Below, in pieces: positions 8,638 through 19,815 of a stretch of 64,000 nt of DNA (within the stretch, counting starts at the first letter, position 1; every line of letters starts with the position of its first letter). Source of the stretch: Cristatella mucedo (lineage: Eukaryota; Bryozoa; Phylactolaemata; Cristatellidae); assembly GCA_009760855.2 (NCBI GenBank), contig WPIO01000062.1, positions 2,383,001-2,447,000 on the forward strand, written 5' to 3'. The translations under genes were made by a program, and so were the position numbers. The notes under the pieces were generated by a model that was not told where the DNA came from, did not search any database, and saw only the letters and a program-made list of their open reading frames with translations.

Positions 8638-11600
8638 CTACAAACGGTTGAGCAAAAATACGGCAGTCATACCACGCACACGGTGCATGAATGAGATCAA
8701 AGCATGCAGCCATGTTTGGCTGTTAAGCAACGGACTAGCTGCTTTTGATGATGGCGATGATGTCATATGCACGGCAACTGGAAATCTAATTCCACACGGG
8801 GTGGAGTTACAATACACAAGCATCCCCATCTCACAAGCAGCCAGTACTACAGCTGCAACGTACACTACTGCTGAATGCAACAGCATAGTTAGGTCACACG
8901 TGCATCATGCGTGCATCGTGCGTCATCATGCACATCTATCTGTAGGCATTCAAATGCACTCGGTGCTACTGAATTCCATGACGAGTTGACTAAAACACTA
9001 AAGAGCCAGAATGAGACTGCAGTGCAATAAAACAGACCAAAAAAGAGACTAGCATGAGCCAATATGGTGGTGCTGTCAGTTGGTCAACGTGCATAGACTT
9101 TGCCACCACACGGATTCCATGGCGACTGCCCAAAATGGGGTAAAGAGGCTAACGGCTAGTGGAGTTCCAAAAAGATCTTGCTTCAGAGCCTACATGCCGA
9201 GATGTTATCCATTTGTTTTGAGGGTGTAGGTGATTTGCCTGGCAGCCAGGGTCAACGTTCAACTTTGCTCAACTTCCACTAGAGCAGCTTCACCTTTATC
9301 CCGACGCCTCGACCTAGGCGGTCTGGTGTGACTTGTGCTTCTTCTTTAAATGTAAAGCACTCCATATGGCACACACAATCACAGTTTGACCGATGGGCAC
9401 TCCAAACATGGCTCCACACCTCTGGTGGCCTGCACCCGTTCTGAAGAGCTGCTTTCCTAATAGAGTGGAAGCATTGAGGTGCACCCACGTGCAAAGCCAG
9501 TTCTTCGTGGGAGGATTTCATTCAGCAAGCAAGTCAAAGATTTGATGGGCTGATGAATCTAAACAGATCGTGCTAGAGCAGAATCAACTGTACACGTACA
9601 TGATCCCTCTCTCTCTTTCCCTCTGTCCATCTCTCTGTCTCTCTCCCTCTGTCTCTCAGCACTCGAAATACATTACCTCGACTCAGCTCCTCAACGATGT
9701 ACTTGAAGCCAGTGGTCCGAGGTTGAAGGACGTAGTTATATTGCTTCAAACCATTGCTGGCAGCATATTCTTTGCTTCGGGCACATGACTTGGGATTATA
9801 GTCAGTGCCCTCAGGAAATATGAACACCTATAATGGCACATCCACGATGCAAACACTGGGTTCACTGACATATTGCTGGTCACAAACATGAACTACAGCT
9901 ATCAATGTGGGATAATTTAGGTATTGTCGTTTGTCTCAGTAGATTAGGATTGACAACTAAGTACTCAAGATGGCCACACAATGAGTCGAAGAGAGGCACA
10001 AAGAACACGGCTGTTTCTCACAGCCTTTGCTGGGTCCTGGTGAGTTGTCCTTTACGTGCTCATGCTCATCTCATGCTTATGCTAATAGCGACACAGTGCA
10101 TGTTACCACTAACCCTACTGTGCTTGCTGACACTGCGCATGTTACCACTAACCATTTGATCACGCTTCGTTTACAGTACATGCAAAGAGCCTAGAAAGAG
10201 ATTAAGTTCCCTGAGGGTGCTATATAAATGTATTCTTACTATTAGTAGTAGCACTATTAAAACTGGAACTGGAGAAGGATCTCGGTGCAAAAGGCAGGTC
10301 TATTCCTAGCAGCATCAAGCTAACACAAGCATCAGGTCCAAGCTGATATGTCATAGCGCAGCAATTCAGGCCGACGAGGCAGAGCACAAGCAGCCGCGTG
10401 CTTCCGAAGACAGAAGGGGGTGGTGGGGGGGGCACGAGAACAGCCGACGATACCTACTTTGACTGCACCTCCGAGCTTCCTTAAGTACCCTAGCATATCT
10501 CTAAGAATGACTTCGTCTTCCTGCCATTTTCTCTTGAGGAAAATGTAGGCACCACACTGCATGGCCCAGCCTGAAGTAAGAGGCGGGTGCAAAAGCTGAG
10601 CACGCAATGGACGCAAGTGACTCCATGAAAAGGTGAACATGCACTACTCTGCCTACGGCAGAGGTCAGGCTGGCTCAGGCCCTTCGCTGTTCAGTGCTAA
10701 AGGCGCAGTCCCCCATGCCAATACTCTACCAATGCTGGTCATCGCGAGACCAATGCTCATGAGGCACAAGCTTTTGCTGCTTGGTTAGTGAGCATTCACA
10801 GCGACTCGCTGCATTCGTCAGCCATTCCTTCGAGGCTGCAGAATGAGTGCATGCATTGTGATGCATTCTGGTCGTAATCCTGCGGCCAGTGTGTAAGGCT
10901 CGGTGCCTTACGCGCCGCTCGGGGATGGGAAGCAGCTTGCGCTTGGATCATGCACCACCCGACATGCACTTACCGTCTTTGGCGACATGCCCTAGCTAAG
11001 TAAATCGCTGAAGCATAAGGGCCGCTTTGACAGGACAACCGGATGTGATCGGTGCCACGCAAGGATGGGCAAGAGTGCAAAACGGTGGAGCACGTGGAGC
11101 CAAGTTGCCGGCAGCGCCATCGCCGAGAGCATTTTAGGATGATGCATCACATGCAAATCCACGAGATCGGGTGTCCAGATAGAGCACCTGATCACAGAGA
11201 GCAACAGAGAGCAGTTACCAAATATTAGCAACGCACTAGCATGCAGCAAGCCGTGAATGACATTCTATGTGGCAACGATGACCGGAATTCCACGGCCCTA
11301 GCTCTGCTAGATCTGTCAGCTGCCTTCGACATCATTGATCACGATGTTCTACTTGTACGATTGAGAACAACGATCGGTCTGGAAGACGGGCGTGGTTCAA
11401 ATCGTACTTGTCTGATCGTGTTCAATCCGTGTCGTGTGGGGTCAGGTCTCACACACGAGACGGATCACCTGTGGAGTCCATCAAGGGTCTGCCCTTGCTG
11501 TTCTCCATTTATACTCAACCTCTGGGAAAAGTGATTAAGGCCCATGGAATAGGATATCACTTTTATGCTGACGATACTCAGCTGTATTTGTCATTCAAAC

Positions 11601-13247
11601 CGTCGGAATCTGCTGCAGCAACTGAGAAACTGAATGCTTGCCTTGCCGACATTACATCCTGGATGTCAGAAAACTTCTTGAAACTAAATGACGATAAAAC
11701 CGAACTGCTGCTCATAGTACACCCTAAGCGTGTGGCTGGATTAAAAGGATTTGCTCTTCTAATATGTGATGCTATTGTGCAGCCATCACCATGTGCTCGA
11801 AATTTAGCTGTCGTTTTCGACAGCTGCCTCAATTTTAAAAGCTTCATTCAGAAGACTGCTTCTCTGTTTGCCATCACGTCTGATCCCTATCTAAGATTAG
11901 GAGCTGTCTTCCACGGTGGCTTGCAATACATTTAACTAGCTCCTTAGTTTTGTCTCGGCTTGATTGTTGTAATTCCCTTCTGGCTCGGCTACCAAAGAAA
12001 GCAACTAGGCCACTGCAGCTGACTATGAATATGGCTGCAAGGCTAGTTTTCAAGTCCCAGAGGTTTGACCGCATGTCTCCTTTGCTGAAAGAGCTAGGAT
12101 GGCTGCCGGTTGATCAACGGATACAGAGCCATGTTCTTACGCTGACCCACAAGGCCTGCCACGGCTTGGCTCCTCCTTACCTAGCTGAACTGCTGCACCA
12201 GTTTCAGCCTTCTCGTGCGCTCAGGTCCTGCATGGACAATAAATTAGCTGTTCCATTCCTCTGTTTAAAGACCGTTGGGACAGAAGCTTTTGCTCTGCAG
12301 GTCTTAGACTGTGGAACTGGCTTCCACAATTCTTATGCAACAACAACTACTCTTCTACTGCCGACTATGGCTCATCCTTTTCAGCAGTCCTGAGCTGCTA
12401 CTTAATAATAATAATAATAATAACTCACTTGATAAAGCGCCCTCAGAGAACTTAATCTCTCTCTAGGCGCTTTACATTTGCTGCAAAGGGAAATGCAATT
12501 GAATGGTAAGTAAAATCGTGCTTGAAAAACAAACGAAATGAGTAATATGGTTAGGTGTGACATGCACAGGGTCAGCATGCAAATGTGGTTAGTGGCAGCA
12601 TGCACAGTGTCAGCACGCATAAGCACATCAAAGACGAATCACAGGGACCCACTAAATGCTGTCCTAAATAGGTGTGTTTTTAGGTTCCTTTTAAATGTGG
12701 TCAGGTCAGGGGATGTTCTGACGCAGGTCGGGATGGAGTTCCAGGCTTTGGGAGCATATACTTCCATGCTACTCACTACCTCAACTGCTCTGCTATGCTT
12801 CCCAATTTCTCTTTGTTGTGTGAGATGAATTCTGTTGACTACCAAATGCGTACCAAAAGCTGCTTAGGCTGTGAGCGTGTTATACAAAACTCTCCTTCGT
12901 AACACCCAATTGGTCTTTATGGCTTGGTGGAGTTACAGGCACATTAAGAAGCACATCCCAGCTCAACCGTGACTTCGAGCAGCCTGTCTACAACCAAGTG
13001 AGTGCACCCATCGCCACGGCAAGAGTGGTAGCACGTGCTCCACAACTCTGTGCCACGGCATTCAGAAAGTTAAGAGAGTAAAGTTTAGCAGAGAAGTAAG
13101 TAGGTTTTAAAAGGGCAGCTCCAAGAACCACATAGTAATGAGGAAAAAGCACGAACAAGCTAGCTGAAAAACCAAGGAGTCGAGAGAGCACGTGTCAGCG
13201 GCAGCAGATGGCAAATGACATGGCAAGTGATACGGCAAGCAGCATTG

Positions 13248-13281
<34 letters not shown>

Positions 13282-16200
13282 GGCAGCAGCATCAACCGGC
13301 ACAGGATCTTTGCAGCTATTGGCTGGCACTGTGGAGGATAAAAATACAGCAGCACATTGAAACGTTGACAGTCAAAACACAGCAGCCCAACTCTGCTTAC
13401 ACAGTAAACAAACAGCACTGCACTGTACTGACTTTGGCCATCGTCAGGAGTGATAGCACTGGATAAGTCCACACACGATGCAAAGGTCAAAGGGCAGCAA
13501 GTCAAATCAATGTTACATGCAATACTGGTAAGCGATCCTGGAGAATAACGACGGAACCGGTCAAGAAAAGAATAGCTCTGCACTTTTCGCTGTACTGCTT
13601 TCAAAACCAACGAACCACTGGCAGACATGATAGGCAAGGGTAAATCAAAGAAAAAACTCCTAGTAGAAAAGTCAAGGTCCAGAATGATGCATTTGTGGGA
13701 ACTGACATGAAATCTGGTGCAATTGCTGATATCGGTATTCAAAGCACTTCTAGAGGAGATGTGGTAAATGTAACCTCTTTTCCGAATTGTATGACATAAC
13801 TAGCAAAGACGTGTCAAAAATTGCAGAATATCGTAATTGAATTTGCAAAACTGAAAGTTTGGAGGTGGAATCTGGCACCTACACTCTTCCTAGGCCTCTT
13901 GTTGTTCCCCAGTTTGACAGAAATGATGCATACATCTATGTTTCTCAAGCACACTGCTTCCACGGCTTCCTCTGTTGTTTGTCTCTCAGGTCGCATGCGA
14001 TCTTTGGGGCGCCTCTCTTTCATTATGTGGGAAATCCACTCTTGTCAAAGCAGAGAACTGTTGTTCGAAAACGAATGCTTACCTGGTTAATTTTTCTTGT
14101 ACCAGTAGTTTTCACTTTGTTTACGTTCGGGCACTGTTTACCTTCATGACTTCCCTACACGTCGAGTTGTGGTTCAATGCATATCTGATTTGCAACCAAG
14201 GGGCCTTCTTACCTGCGGCCCCCTTATAGATGCGAATAAAAAACTTCTAAAACTTTCCATTTTCATAGGTAAGTGATTGTTGCCTTATATGCACAAATCG
14301 ACTTCTAGAAATGTTTAATCATTTTAATTTAAATTTAATTTTAACTAGAGGGATTAGTCATACGAACTTTAATCTGCAAACTGCATAGCCATCAGTCTGT
14401 GGCATCTAGTGAACCGTTTATATTCACGTACTAAAGTAAATTCAAAACTCCAGTAGTTCATTAAACTTGACATCTTTCACATAGCTCCCTTTCATGGACG
14501 TTTTTAGCTTCATCTTTTCTGTGAAACGCCAGTTGTGTTTCAATGCACTTTCAATTTGTAGCTAATGTCATTTGAATTTAATAATGCAAATTGTGTAGGT
14601 TTGCCTTAAATTTTCCAACGCCAGCTACCAAATCAGCAATGACTTATGCTTGTGGGCCGGATAGTGTACATTCAGAATTATGGATATTAACCCAAAATAG
14701 CAACCCAGGTGCCGATTACATGCTTGCAAAGCCAACTAAAAGTCATCTGAAAGAATATAAATGTACACATAATTGCAAAAAGTATGCTTGTAGACTACGT
14801 ATTCTAAAAAACGTCCACATGACTTTGCAAATTCGATAGGGACGTGAGTCTTGTCATTTAATCAGATATGGTCACCATAGCATGCCATTTTTTCCTTTTA
14901 CTTTCTGGCAAGACACATCTAATGTTACCAAAATTTCGACAGTTCAGCAGTATCTACAATTAATGCCTAGAGACCTTCTCAGAAAAATTGTCTTTAATCG
15001 TAATAAAAATAATTTTGGGGGAGTACCGTGCAGGTTGTTAAAACAAACCAGCAAAGGCTCAGGTAAAAACAATCGTTGGTTCCATGCATAAGTGAAACTC
15101 ATTACGAAAGTGGTATCTATAATGATAAAAAACATAAATCGAATTTATAACTTCTTATCTAACAAGGATAGCAGACTTGACTATTTATTAATAGTCTAAA
15201 TAGAAGCTGATTCCTTGGTGCATTTGTGCTTGCACGTGAATGCACACACCAACTCCATATAGGCTGCCAATGCCTGTCAGAATTTGCTCAGCCCCAATCA
15301 AAAGGATCATGACCCCCTCCGACTTAGCTAGGGGTAAGTTGCTCGTATTATATGACCCAGTTCATGGGTTCGAGTCCACCAGCATACAATCATGTATTGC
15401 CTTTTGCTAGTGGTTTATAGAGGATGAGGCCCTTCTACCTCTATATAAATCAGGCTGTTGAATCAGCTGATTTTTACCCTTTTTTTTTATTAAGAAGCTT
15501 GGGGTGATGGTTAGAAAACATTGTCTTTTAATCATAATTATACGACGTTTTCGACCTGGACATACTGAAGCTCCTATACACGTGCCACTTAGATTAACTT
15601 TGACATTAGCTCACAAGAAACCATGCAGCAAAACCGAAAAATAGCTAGATTACTTCGCCCTCTAGGCAATTATGGCAGCCTGCACACACTCTTGTGCACT
15701 TTCTTACTCAACAGTCTATTTCGTGTGGATATAGCAACTGTCGGCACGACAGCAAAGCACAGCATGATGCCACTTACCAGGGCCAGGATAGACTTTCAAC
15801 TCGTGCTTAAGGATTATTTTTTCGTGCTTGAGATTTCTATAGCCGTGCCTCCACAGGCATGTCCAAAAGAACAGCCAATCCAGACGTGTTCGGTGATTCA
15901 TTACTATCACAGCACTTTCATCTCCTTTGATTACGTCACCAGTTACCTTGACTTTGACCTTATAAACCAGTTCCAGCAGAGCCTGCATGTATAACACACG
16001 ATGTCAGGAACAACTTAGAGCACGTGCACCGTAGTATGCATAAGAATAAGCACGGTATCTCACGCTTGCCTCCACACGATGCTTCGAAGCACATTGATCA
16101 TTGTTTTCATTAGAAGTAGGAATCCTTTTCCCAAAAAAAACGCAAAACAATGCCAAACCATTGAAGATGAGCTAGATCAAGTCACGATTCCTATAGACCT

Positions 16201-18122
16201 GATAATAATCGTATGCTTGCATTAATAAGCACAACAGAGCTCATCCTCACCATCCACACAGTCCTTACAATCATAATGACAGTTTGACGGCGAGCCCTTT
16301 TGAATTCGAGGCCCTGCCAAGCATTAGCTGATTGGCAAAGGCCAGTAAGCAGGCAGAGAAGTTACTAGAAAGACTTGAGTAGATAATGCTCATCGGACAA
16401 TCAATGAAGAGCACAGCAGACAACAAATCGGCAAGAGGCTGCCACATTTGATCTCCATCGTAGCAGCTGACTCACCAGTCAAGGTCTTGCTCCTTTATCC
16501 TATCTACGATCATAATAGTATTTAAGGTCTTTTGATGACCGATTTTCTTCCATATATATCTTCTGTTAATTCACTCATATTTCAGCAGCAATCGTGAGAA
16601 ACTTCTGCACGATAAATTGCACTACTAGGCCCTAAAGCAATGCTGATTATCAGAACTATACATTTCAAAAAAGGCATTAACAATAAGGGGGCACCCAGAC
16701 AAATGGAATGACAATCTTCACGCCTGTCTGTAGAAGTCAAAAGCCTGCTAGGATGAGCTCATGTCAGTACGTAAAAATAATAATAATAATAATGCACTTG
16801 ATAAAGCGCCCTCAGAGAACTTAATCTCTTTATAGGCGCTTTACATTTGCTGCAAAGGGAAATGCAATTGAATGGTAAGTAAAATCATGCTTGAAAAACA
16901 AGCAAAATGAATAATATAGTTAGGGGTGATATGCACAGGGTCAGCATGCAAATATGGTTAGTGGCAGCATGCACAGTGTCAGCACGCATAAGCACATCAA
17001 GGACGAATCACAGGGACCCACTAAATGCTGTCCTAAATAAGTGTGTTTTTAAGTTCCTTTTAAATGTGGTCAGGTCAGGGGATGTTCTGACGCAGGTCGG
17101 GAGGGAGTTCCTGGCTTTGGGAGCATACGAACTAAATGCACGGTCTCCAAAGGATTTAAGGTTTGTACGAGGTATTTCTAGACTGTTGGATTCCGAAAAG
17201 CTGGTGGTACGATGCTTAGCCTGATGGGGTAGTATATCTGACAGATAGGCTGGAGCCATAGAATGAAGTGACCTAAAAGTGAGCGACAAAACCTTGAAGT
17301 CAATCCATTGCTTGACTGGTAGCCAGTGCAGGTCGGCGAGAAGTGGAGTAATGTGGCAACTGCGACGCTCACGACAGACAAGCCTAGCTGCGGAGTTTTG
17401 CACCAGCTGCAATCGCCTGATCGCACATGCTGGTAGGCCAGTAAGCAGTGAGTTGCAGATGTCGAGACGAGATGTCACGAATGCATGGACCAACTTAGAC
17501 GTGGTATCCTTATCTAAACAAGCCCGAATTTTAGCAATGTCATGAAGCTGAAAATAGGCAGATTTGACTGTGGAGCTGATATGGTCGTCTAACGAGAGGT
17601 CGCTTTGGAATATGACACATAGATTTCGAGCTGATTCAACTGGAGATATGCTGGCAGAGCCAATTTTGAGAGTCAGCCTTTCCAATCTCTGAATCACACT
17701 GGGTTTGCTCATAACAAGTAAGTTATATAGCACAGTAAGAATTCAATACGTGCAACCCATTCTGTAATCATCACGTCAACATAGTGACTAAAAACTTAAA
17801 AGCGGCTTGTCTGCTTAAGCCACTTACGAGGCCTAGAAAGAGACGACACCAGCGATTCGGCATCAGGCTGTCAGCGGCAAGCTTGGGTGAAGCGGCACTC
17901 AGGAGAAATAAATCAGCCGAAACTTTGGCGAGAGGCTACACTACTTACCACGACAAGGGTCAGCCATAATCCCACCATTTCATCCGCAAGCTTTCTATAC
18001 CAACTCTTCTTCACCATGACTAGCGGCAGGGCCGGTGCAAGCATGAAAATAACGCCGAGCAACGAAGTAAAAAATAAGATGGCACAGAAGCAGATGCCCG
18101 AAATCCTCGATCGATGATGCAT
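8144..18122 (-). CDS. LCLAT1: Lysocardiolipin/lysophospholipid acyltransferase, five exons
   Basis: Whole gene on the reverse strand: 18122-17949, 15982-15778, 10570-10458, 9827-9677 and 8637-8144, about 378 residues plus stop. Vertebrate LCLAT1 is roughly 375-415. All junctions are GT-AG and in frame. Features: N-terminal hydrophobic segment (residues ~10-35), acyltransferase motif I NHRTRLDW with catalytic H88 and D93, motif III FPEGTD (168-173), a PRTTGF block, a conserved YDVTVGYPFNIP block and a C-terminal membrane segment. Family knowledge: AGPAT-type enzymes transfer acyl groups from acyl-CoA to lysophospholipids (lysocardiolipin, lyso-PI, lyso-PG) in the ER or mitochondria-associated membrane. 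All key residues are intact. The introns carry LINE insertions. Substrate is inferred from family only. Confidence 0.92.
9601..9660. repeat. CT-rich simple sequence in LCLAT1 intron 4
   Basis: Imperfect CTCT/CTGT run next to the exon 4 donor side. It would read as a purine-rich (GA) tract in the transcript, just inside the intron. Confidence 0.7.
9677..9827 (-). CDS. LCLAT1: LCLAT1-like exon 4 (FPEGTD motif)
   Basis: Acceptor TTATAG|GTG, donor CGAG|GTAATG, 151 nt. Encodes VFIFPEGTDYNPKS, NGLKQYNYVLQPRTTGF and KYIVEELSR. FPEGT is acyltransferase motif III. Phase 0 in, phase 1 out. The low-coordinate side abuts a CT-rich simple-sequence tract in the intron. Confidence 0.94.
10055..10250 (+). 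mobile_element. LINE-A-type 3' tail fragment
   Basis: 3'UTR units ('ctgacactgcgcatg', 'accactaacca') followed by GAGCCTAGAAAGAGATTAAG and TCCCTGAGGGTGC, the LINE-A terminal hairpin. 5' truncated; lies in LCLAT1 intron 3. Confidence 0.75.
10458..10570 (-). CDS. LCLAT1: LCLAT1-like exon 3
   Basis: Acceptor TTCAG|GC, donor AAA|GTAGGT, 113 nt. Encodes GWAMQCGAYIFLKRKWQEDE and RDMLGYLRKL, matching the conserved GWAMQ..AYIF..RKW.DD segment that carries the substrate-binding arginine (motif II). Phase 1 in, phase 0 out. Confidence 0.93.
10571..11240. other. LCLAT1 intron 2, no feature
   Basis: Intronic sequence between exon 3 and the LINE-B copy. Nothing recognised on either strand. Confidence 0.4.
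11241..12403 (+). mobile_element. LINE-B: reverse transcriptase and C-terminus
   Basis: A second LINE family. Frames give ALLDLSAAFDIIDHDVLL (RT block), a frameshift, then GYHFYADDTQLYLSF (catalytic YADD), FLKLNDDKTELL, and after another break SRLDCCNSLLARLP and LGWLPVDQRIQSHVLTLTHK. It differs from LINE-A in the C-terminal domain (LLKELGWLPVDQRI versus LLADLHWLPVKQRI). Frameshifts make it inactive. Its 3'UTR continues at 12759-12960 after a nested insertion. Confidence 0.88.
12404..12758 (-). mobile_element. LINE-A 3' fragment nested inside LINE-B
   Basis: Starts with the (TAA)n tail and the GAGAACTTAATCTCTCT hairpin region, then 3'UTR and the start of the coding C-terminus in reverse. It is 5' truncated at the SYAPKAWNS region. 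The host LINE-B 3'UTR reads TACTT immediately before (12399-12403) and immediately after (12759-12763), a 5-bp target-site duplication. An uninterrupted LINE-B copy at about 43733 has this site once. Confidence 0.88.
12759..12960 (+). mobile_element. LINE-B 3'UTR, distal part
   Basis: Continuation of the 11241-12403 element. It matches the LINE-B 3'UTR at 43733-43925 and 41260-41465 (CTACTCACTACCTC..., TTAGGCTGTGAGCGTGTTAT, TGGTGGAGTTACAGGC). Confidence 0.8.
12961..13248. other. LCLAT1 intron sequence, nothing recognised
   Basis: No conserved coding or repeat signal. Confidence 0.4.
13249..13280. repeat. 32-base poly-G tract
   Basis: Uninterrupted run of 32 G, inside LCLAT1 intron 1/2 sequence (C on the transcribed strand). 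Its exact length may be an assembly or sequencing estimate. Confidence 0.9.
13281..15294. other. LCLAT1 intron, no gene recognised
   Basis: About 2 kb of AT-rich sequence, strongly so around 14230-14900. Overlapping forward open frames at 13821-14229 give a short protein-like run (YTLPRPLVVPQFDRNDAYI), but no family was recognised and the frame closes quickly. Confidence 0.35.
15295..15490 (+). mobile_element. Diverged SINE-2-like copy
   Basis: Shares the family order: A-box-like TTAGCTAGGGGTAAG, B box CATGGGTTCGAGTCC (15363-15377), a 'gaggc..ttct' segment, and the ending GTTGAATCAGCTGATTT followed by an A/T tail. More diverged than other copies. Confidence 0.6.
15778..15982 (-). CDS. LCLAT1: LCLAT1-like exon 2 (catalytic HX4D)
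   Basis: Acceptor TGCAG|GC at 15983, donor CCTG|GTAAGT. Encodes ALLELVYKVKVKVTGD, then VIVMNHRTRLDWLFFWTCLW; H88 and D93 form the HX4D catalytic pair. Phase 0 in, phase 1 out (205 nt). The join to exon 1 (LTLVV-ALLEL) reproduces the family's LTL.VALLE sequence. Confidence 0.93.
15983..16774. other. LCLAT1 intron 1, no feature
   Basis: Nothing recognised before the LINE-A tail that begins near 16775. Confidence 0.4.
16775..17735 (-). mobile_element. LINE-A 3' half with open 241-codon frame
   Basis: The (TAA)n tail and terminal hairpin lie at the low end. Above it the reverse strand is open from 17733 to 17008 (241 codons): LSLDDHISSTVKSAYFQLH, LVHAFVTSRLDICNSLL, LQLVQNSAARLVCRE, ADLHWLPVKQWIDFKVL and so on to FSGSL. 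The catalytic RT core is missing (5' truncated), so it cannot move by itself. It is about 97% identical by eye to the 56797-57546 copy. Inserted in LCLAT1 intron 1. Confidence 0.9.
17949..18122 (-). CDS. LCLAT1: LCLAT1-like exon 1 (start codon)
   Basis: 58 codons from ATG at 18122, ending at donor GTG|GTAAGT. I chose this Met (MHHRSR) because the conserved hydrophobic segment ICFCAILFFTSLLGVIF begins a few residues later, as in the family. A more upstream in-frame Met at 18224 would add a poorly conserved leader. The exon includes SWYRKLADEMVGLWLTL, matching the family SWYRW...WLTL block. It ends in phase 0. Confidence 0.85.
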
Positions 18123-18779
18123 TTCGGAGCTAGCCCGAGAGCGAAGGCAGCCGTCAGATATCCATGCGAAGACACAGACGTGCAGAAGGGATGAGAGGAG
18201 GGCCGTACAGGGGCTCGCAACCAACCACTAATGCCGGACAAAGGTGGGGATGACCCGCCCACAGGCGTCTGTCAAGGTCAGTAAGTCGGATCCGGAAGCG
18301 CAGCATCCTGAATATATGCCTTTACTAGTCTTAATTCCTGCATGTTCGCATGTTCGTGGAGCGCTAGTGAGACACGTATCTATGAAGAGATATTTTCTGT
18401 TATCAGCAATTCGCCATATTGTTGAAAGCGCATTCATTATAAACTCGTTATAAATTATAAGTGGTATTTTTTAGTTTGGTTCACGCACGGAAACGCCAGC
18501 CGATTACCACCATGAACTAGCTATTTCTCGGTATGGAGCCGATGACGGCCTTTGAGATGTCTTTCGAAGCGTTTCAAAGCTTCGATGGCTTCGGAGACTT
18601 AGTTGGCTGGCTGCTGAGTTTCGAGAAGGAGATCGAGCAAAGTTGCTACGAACCGAGTAGGTGGCACGTGTGTTTGCTCCTTGCGATGCAAAATGCAAGG
18701 CAGGGCCTTCACGTTTGCCTCGAGTCTCCCGCAGGCACTGTAAGACGACTACGCTAATCTGCGTGAGGTCCTAGTAAGG
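18123..18779. other. Upstream region of LCLAT1; promoter expected but not recognised
   Basis: 5' flank/5'UTR of the acyltransferase. No TATA box or initiator could be assigned with confidence. Confidence 0.3.
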
Positions 18780-19590
18780 GCATTCACCTGGCCGGCCGGT
18801 AGAGTGCGGCTGCTGCACACTGATCGGGTAAAAGCTGGTCGGACTGAGTGGGCCGACAGGAGCAACCGGAAGCGGCAGCAGCGATCACCGATATTTTGCC
18901 GGGCGACAAAGGTTTGCCAGGCTGCCTCCGTGTGGCAGGAGGCGACGGCGCTCCAAGTGGTGACGGTTGGTCCGGCGGCAATGGTGTGCCACGAGGCAAC
19001 GGGGTTCTGCGAGGCAACGGTCAGCGATGGGGCTGAGGCATACAGCAGCCAGACGGAGGAGTCCGGCGATGAGGGGGCGTCCACGAGTTGGCGGCGTCCA
19101 CGAGAGAGTCGGTGTGTCTGCGAGAGAGTCGGCACGTCCAGGAGAGAGGCAACAGCCTGCGACGCGGTACAAGCCACGAAGGGGTCTTTGGCCTGCGCCC
19201 GAGCCGGCGGGCTTTGACGCGGCGCAGGCCGGAGAGGTTGCACAGGCCGGAGAGTCCACACAAGTGGCTGGAGTGACGATGGCCGGTGGCCCACGTTGCC
19301 GGCCTGTCGCGAAAGGCCGTGCTCCAGCGCGCCTTCTGTGACCGGCTGTGAGGTAGCCCGCCTGCTTTTGGGGTCGTCGGGACGGGCCGGTGCAGAGCTG
19401 TGGTCCGCCTCTGATGTGGCTTGGACACAGGTCGGCATTGTTCCTCCTGCTAACCCGCTGGTGAACAGGTGGTTAATGCATCATCGGATTGGGGGTACGC
19501 AGCCGTGGTCGAGGAGTGGGACTCGAATGGGGGCGAGAGGGGCGAAAGGAGTCGTGCTTCCCTCTGCTTCATGCGTAGCAAAATAAACTG
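18780..19590. other. GC-rich block with multiple overlapping open frames
   Basis: Markedly GC-richer than all surroundings. It contains short degenerate internal repetition such as 'gaggcaacgg' and 'cgagagagtcgg' units. Frames are open on both strands (for example 18804-19217 forward and 19438-18749 reverse), as expected from GC-rich sequence with few stops. None shows a known domain. An AATAAA lies at about 19581 on the forward strand at the end of the block. It could be a CpG-island-like regulatory region upstream of LCLAT1, a solo LTR or a satellite-like sequence; I cannot decide. Confidence 0.4.
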
Positions 19591-19724
19591 TTTGTATTGG
19601 TCTTCAGCTGGCGTTCTTTGCTGTGCATGACGGCAACAAAACAACAAGTTTTAATTACACAACTTTCTCAGCCTAAGTCATTTGTACACGTTCTTATTTT
19701 CTTCCTACTTCTGTCCTGCTTATG

Positions 19725-19815
19725 ATAATACATTTGTTTTAGCACCCACAGAGATATCAATCTCTTTCGAGACACTTTAAATTTGCTGCAAAAGAAGCAT
19801 GATCTAATGGTTAGT
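19725..19815 (-). mobile_element. LINE tail fragment
   Basis: Degenerate LINE-A-like 3' end in reverse: TAATACATTTG, AGATATCAATCTCTTTC, then TTTGCTGCAAAAGAAGCATG. Confidence 0.6.

Noticed and set aside
8516-8989. 157-codon forward open frame
   Set aside because: Antisense to the last acyltransferase exon; the reverse strand carries the conserved protein.
13107-13742. 211-codon reverse open frame with a poly-proline run
   Set aside because: The proline run is just the 32-G tract translated; no domain, and it lies in an LCLAT1 intron.
18749-19438. 229-codon reverse and 137-codon forward frames in the GC-rich block
   Set aside because: GC-rich sequence is open in several frames at once and none shows a recognisable domain.
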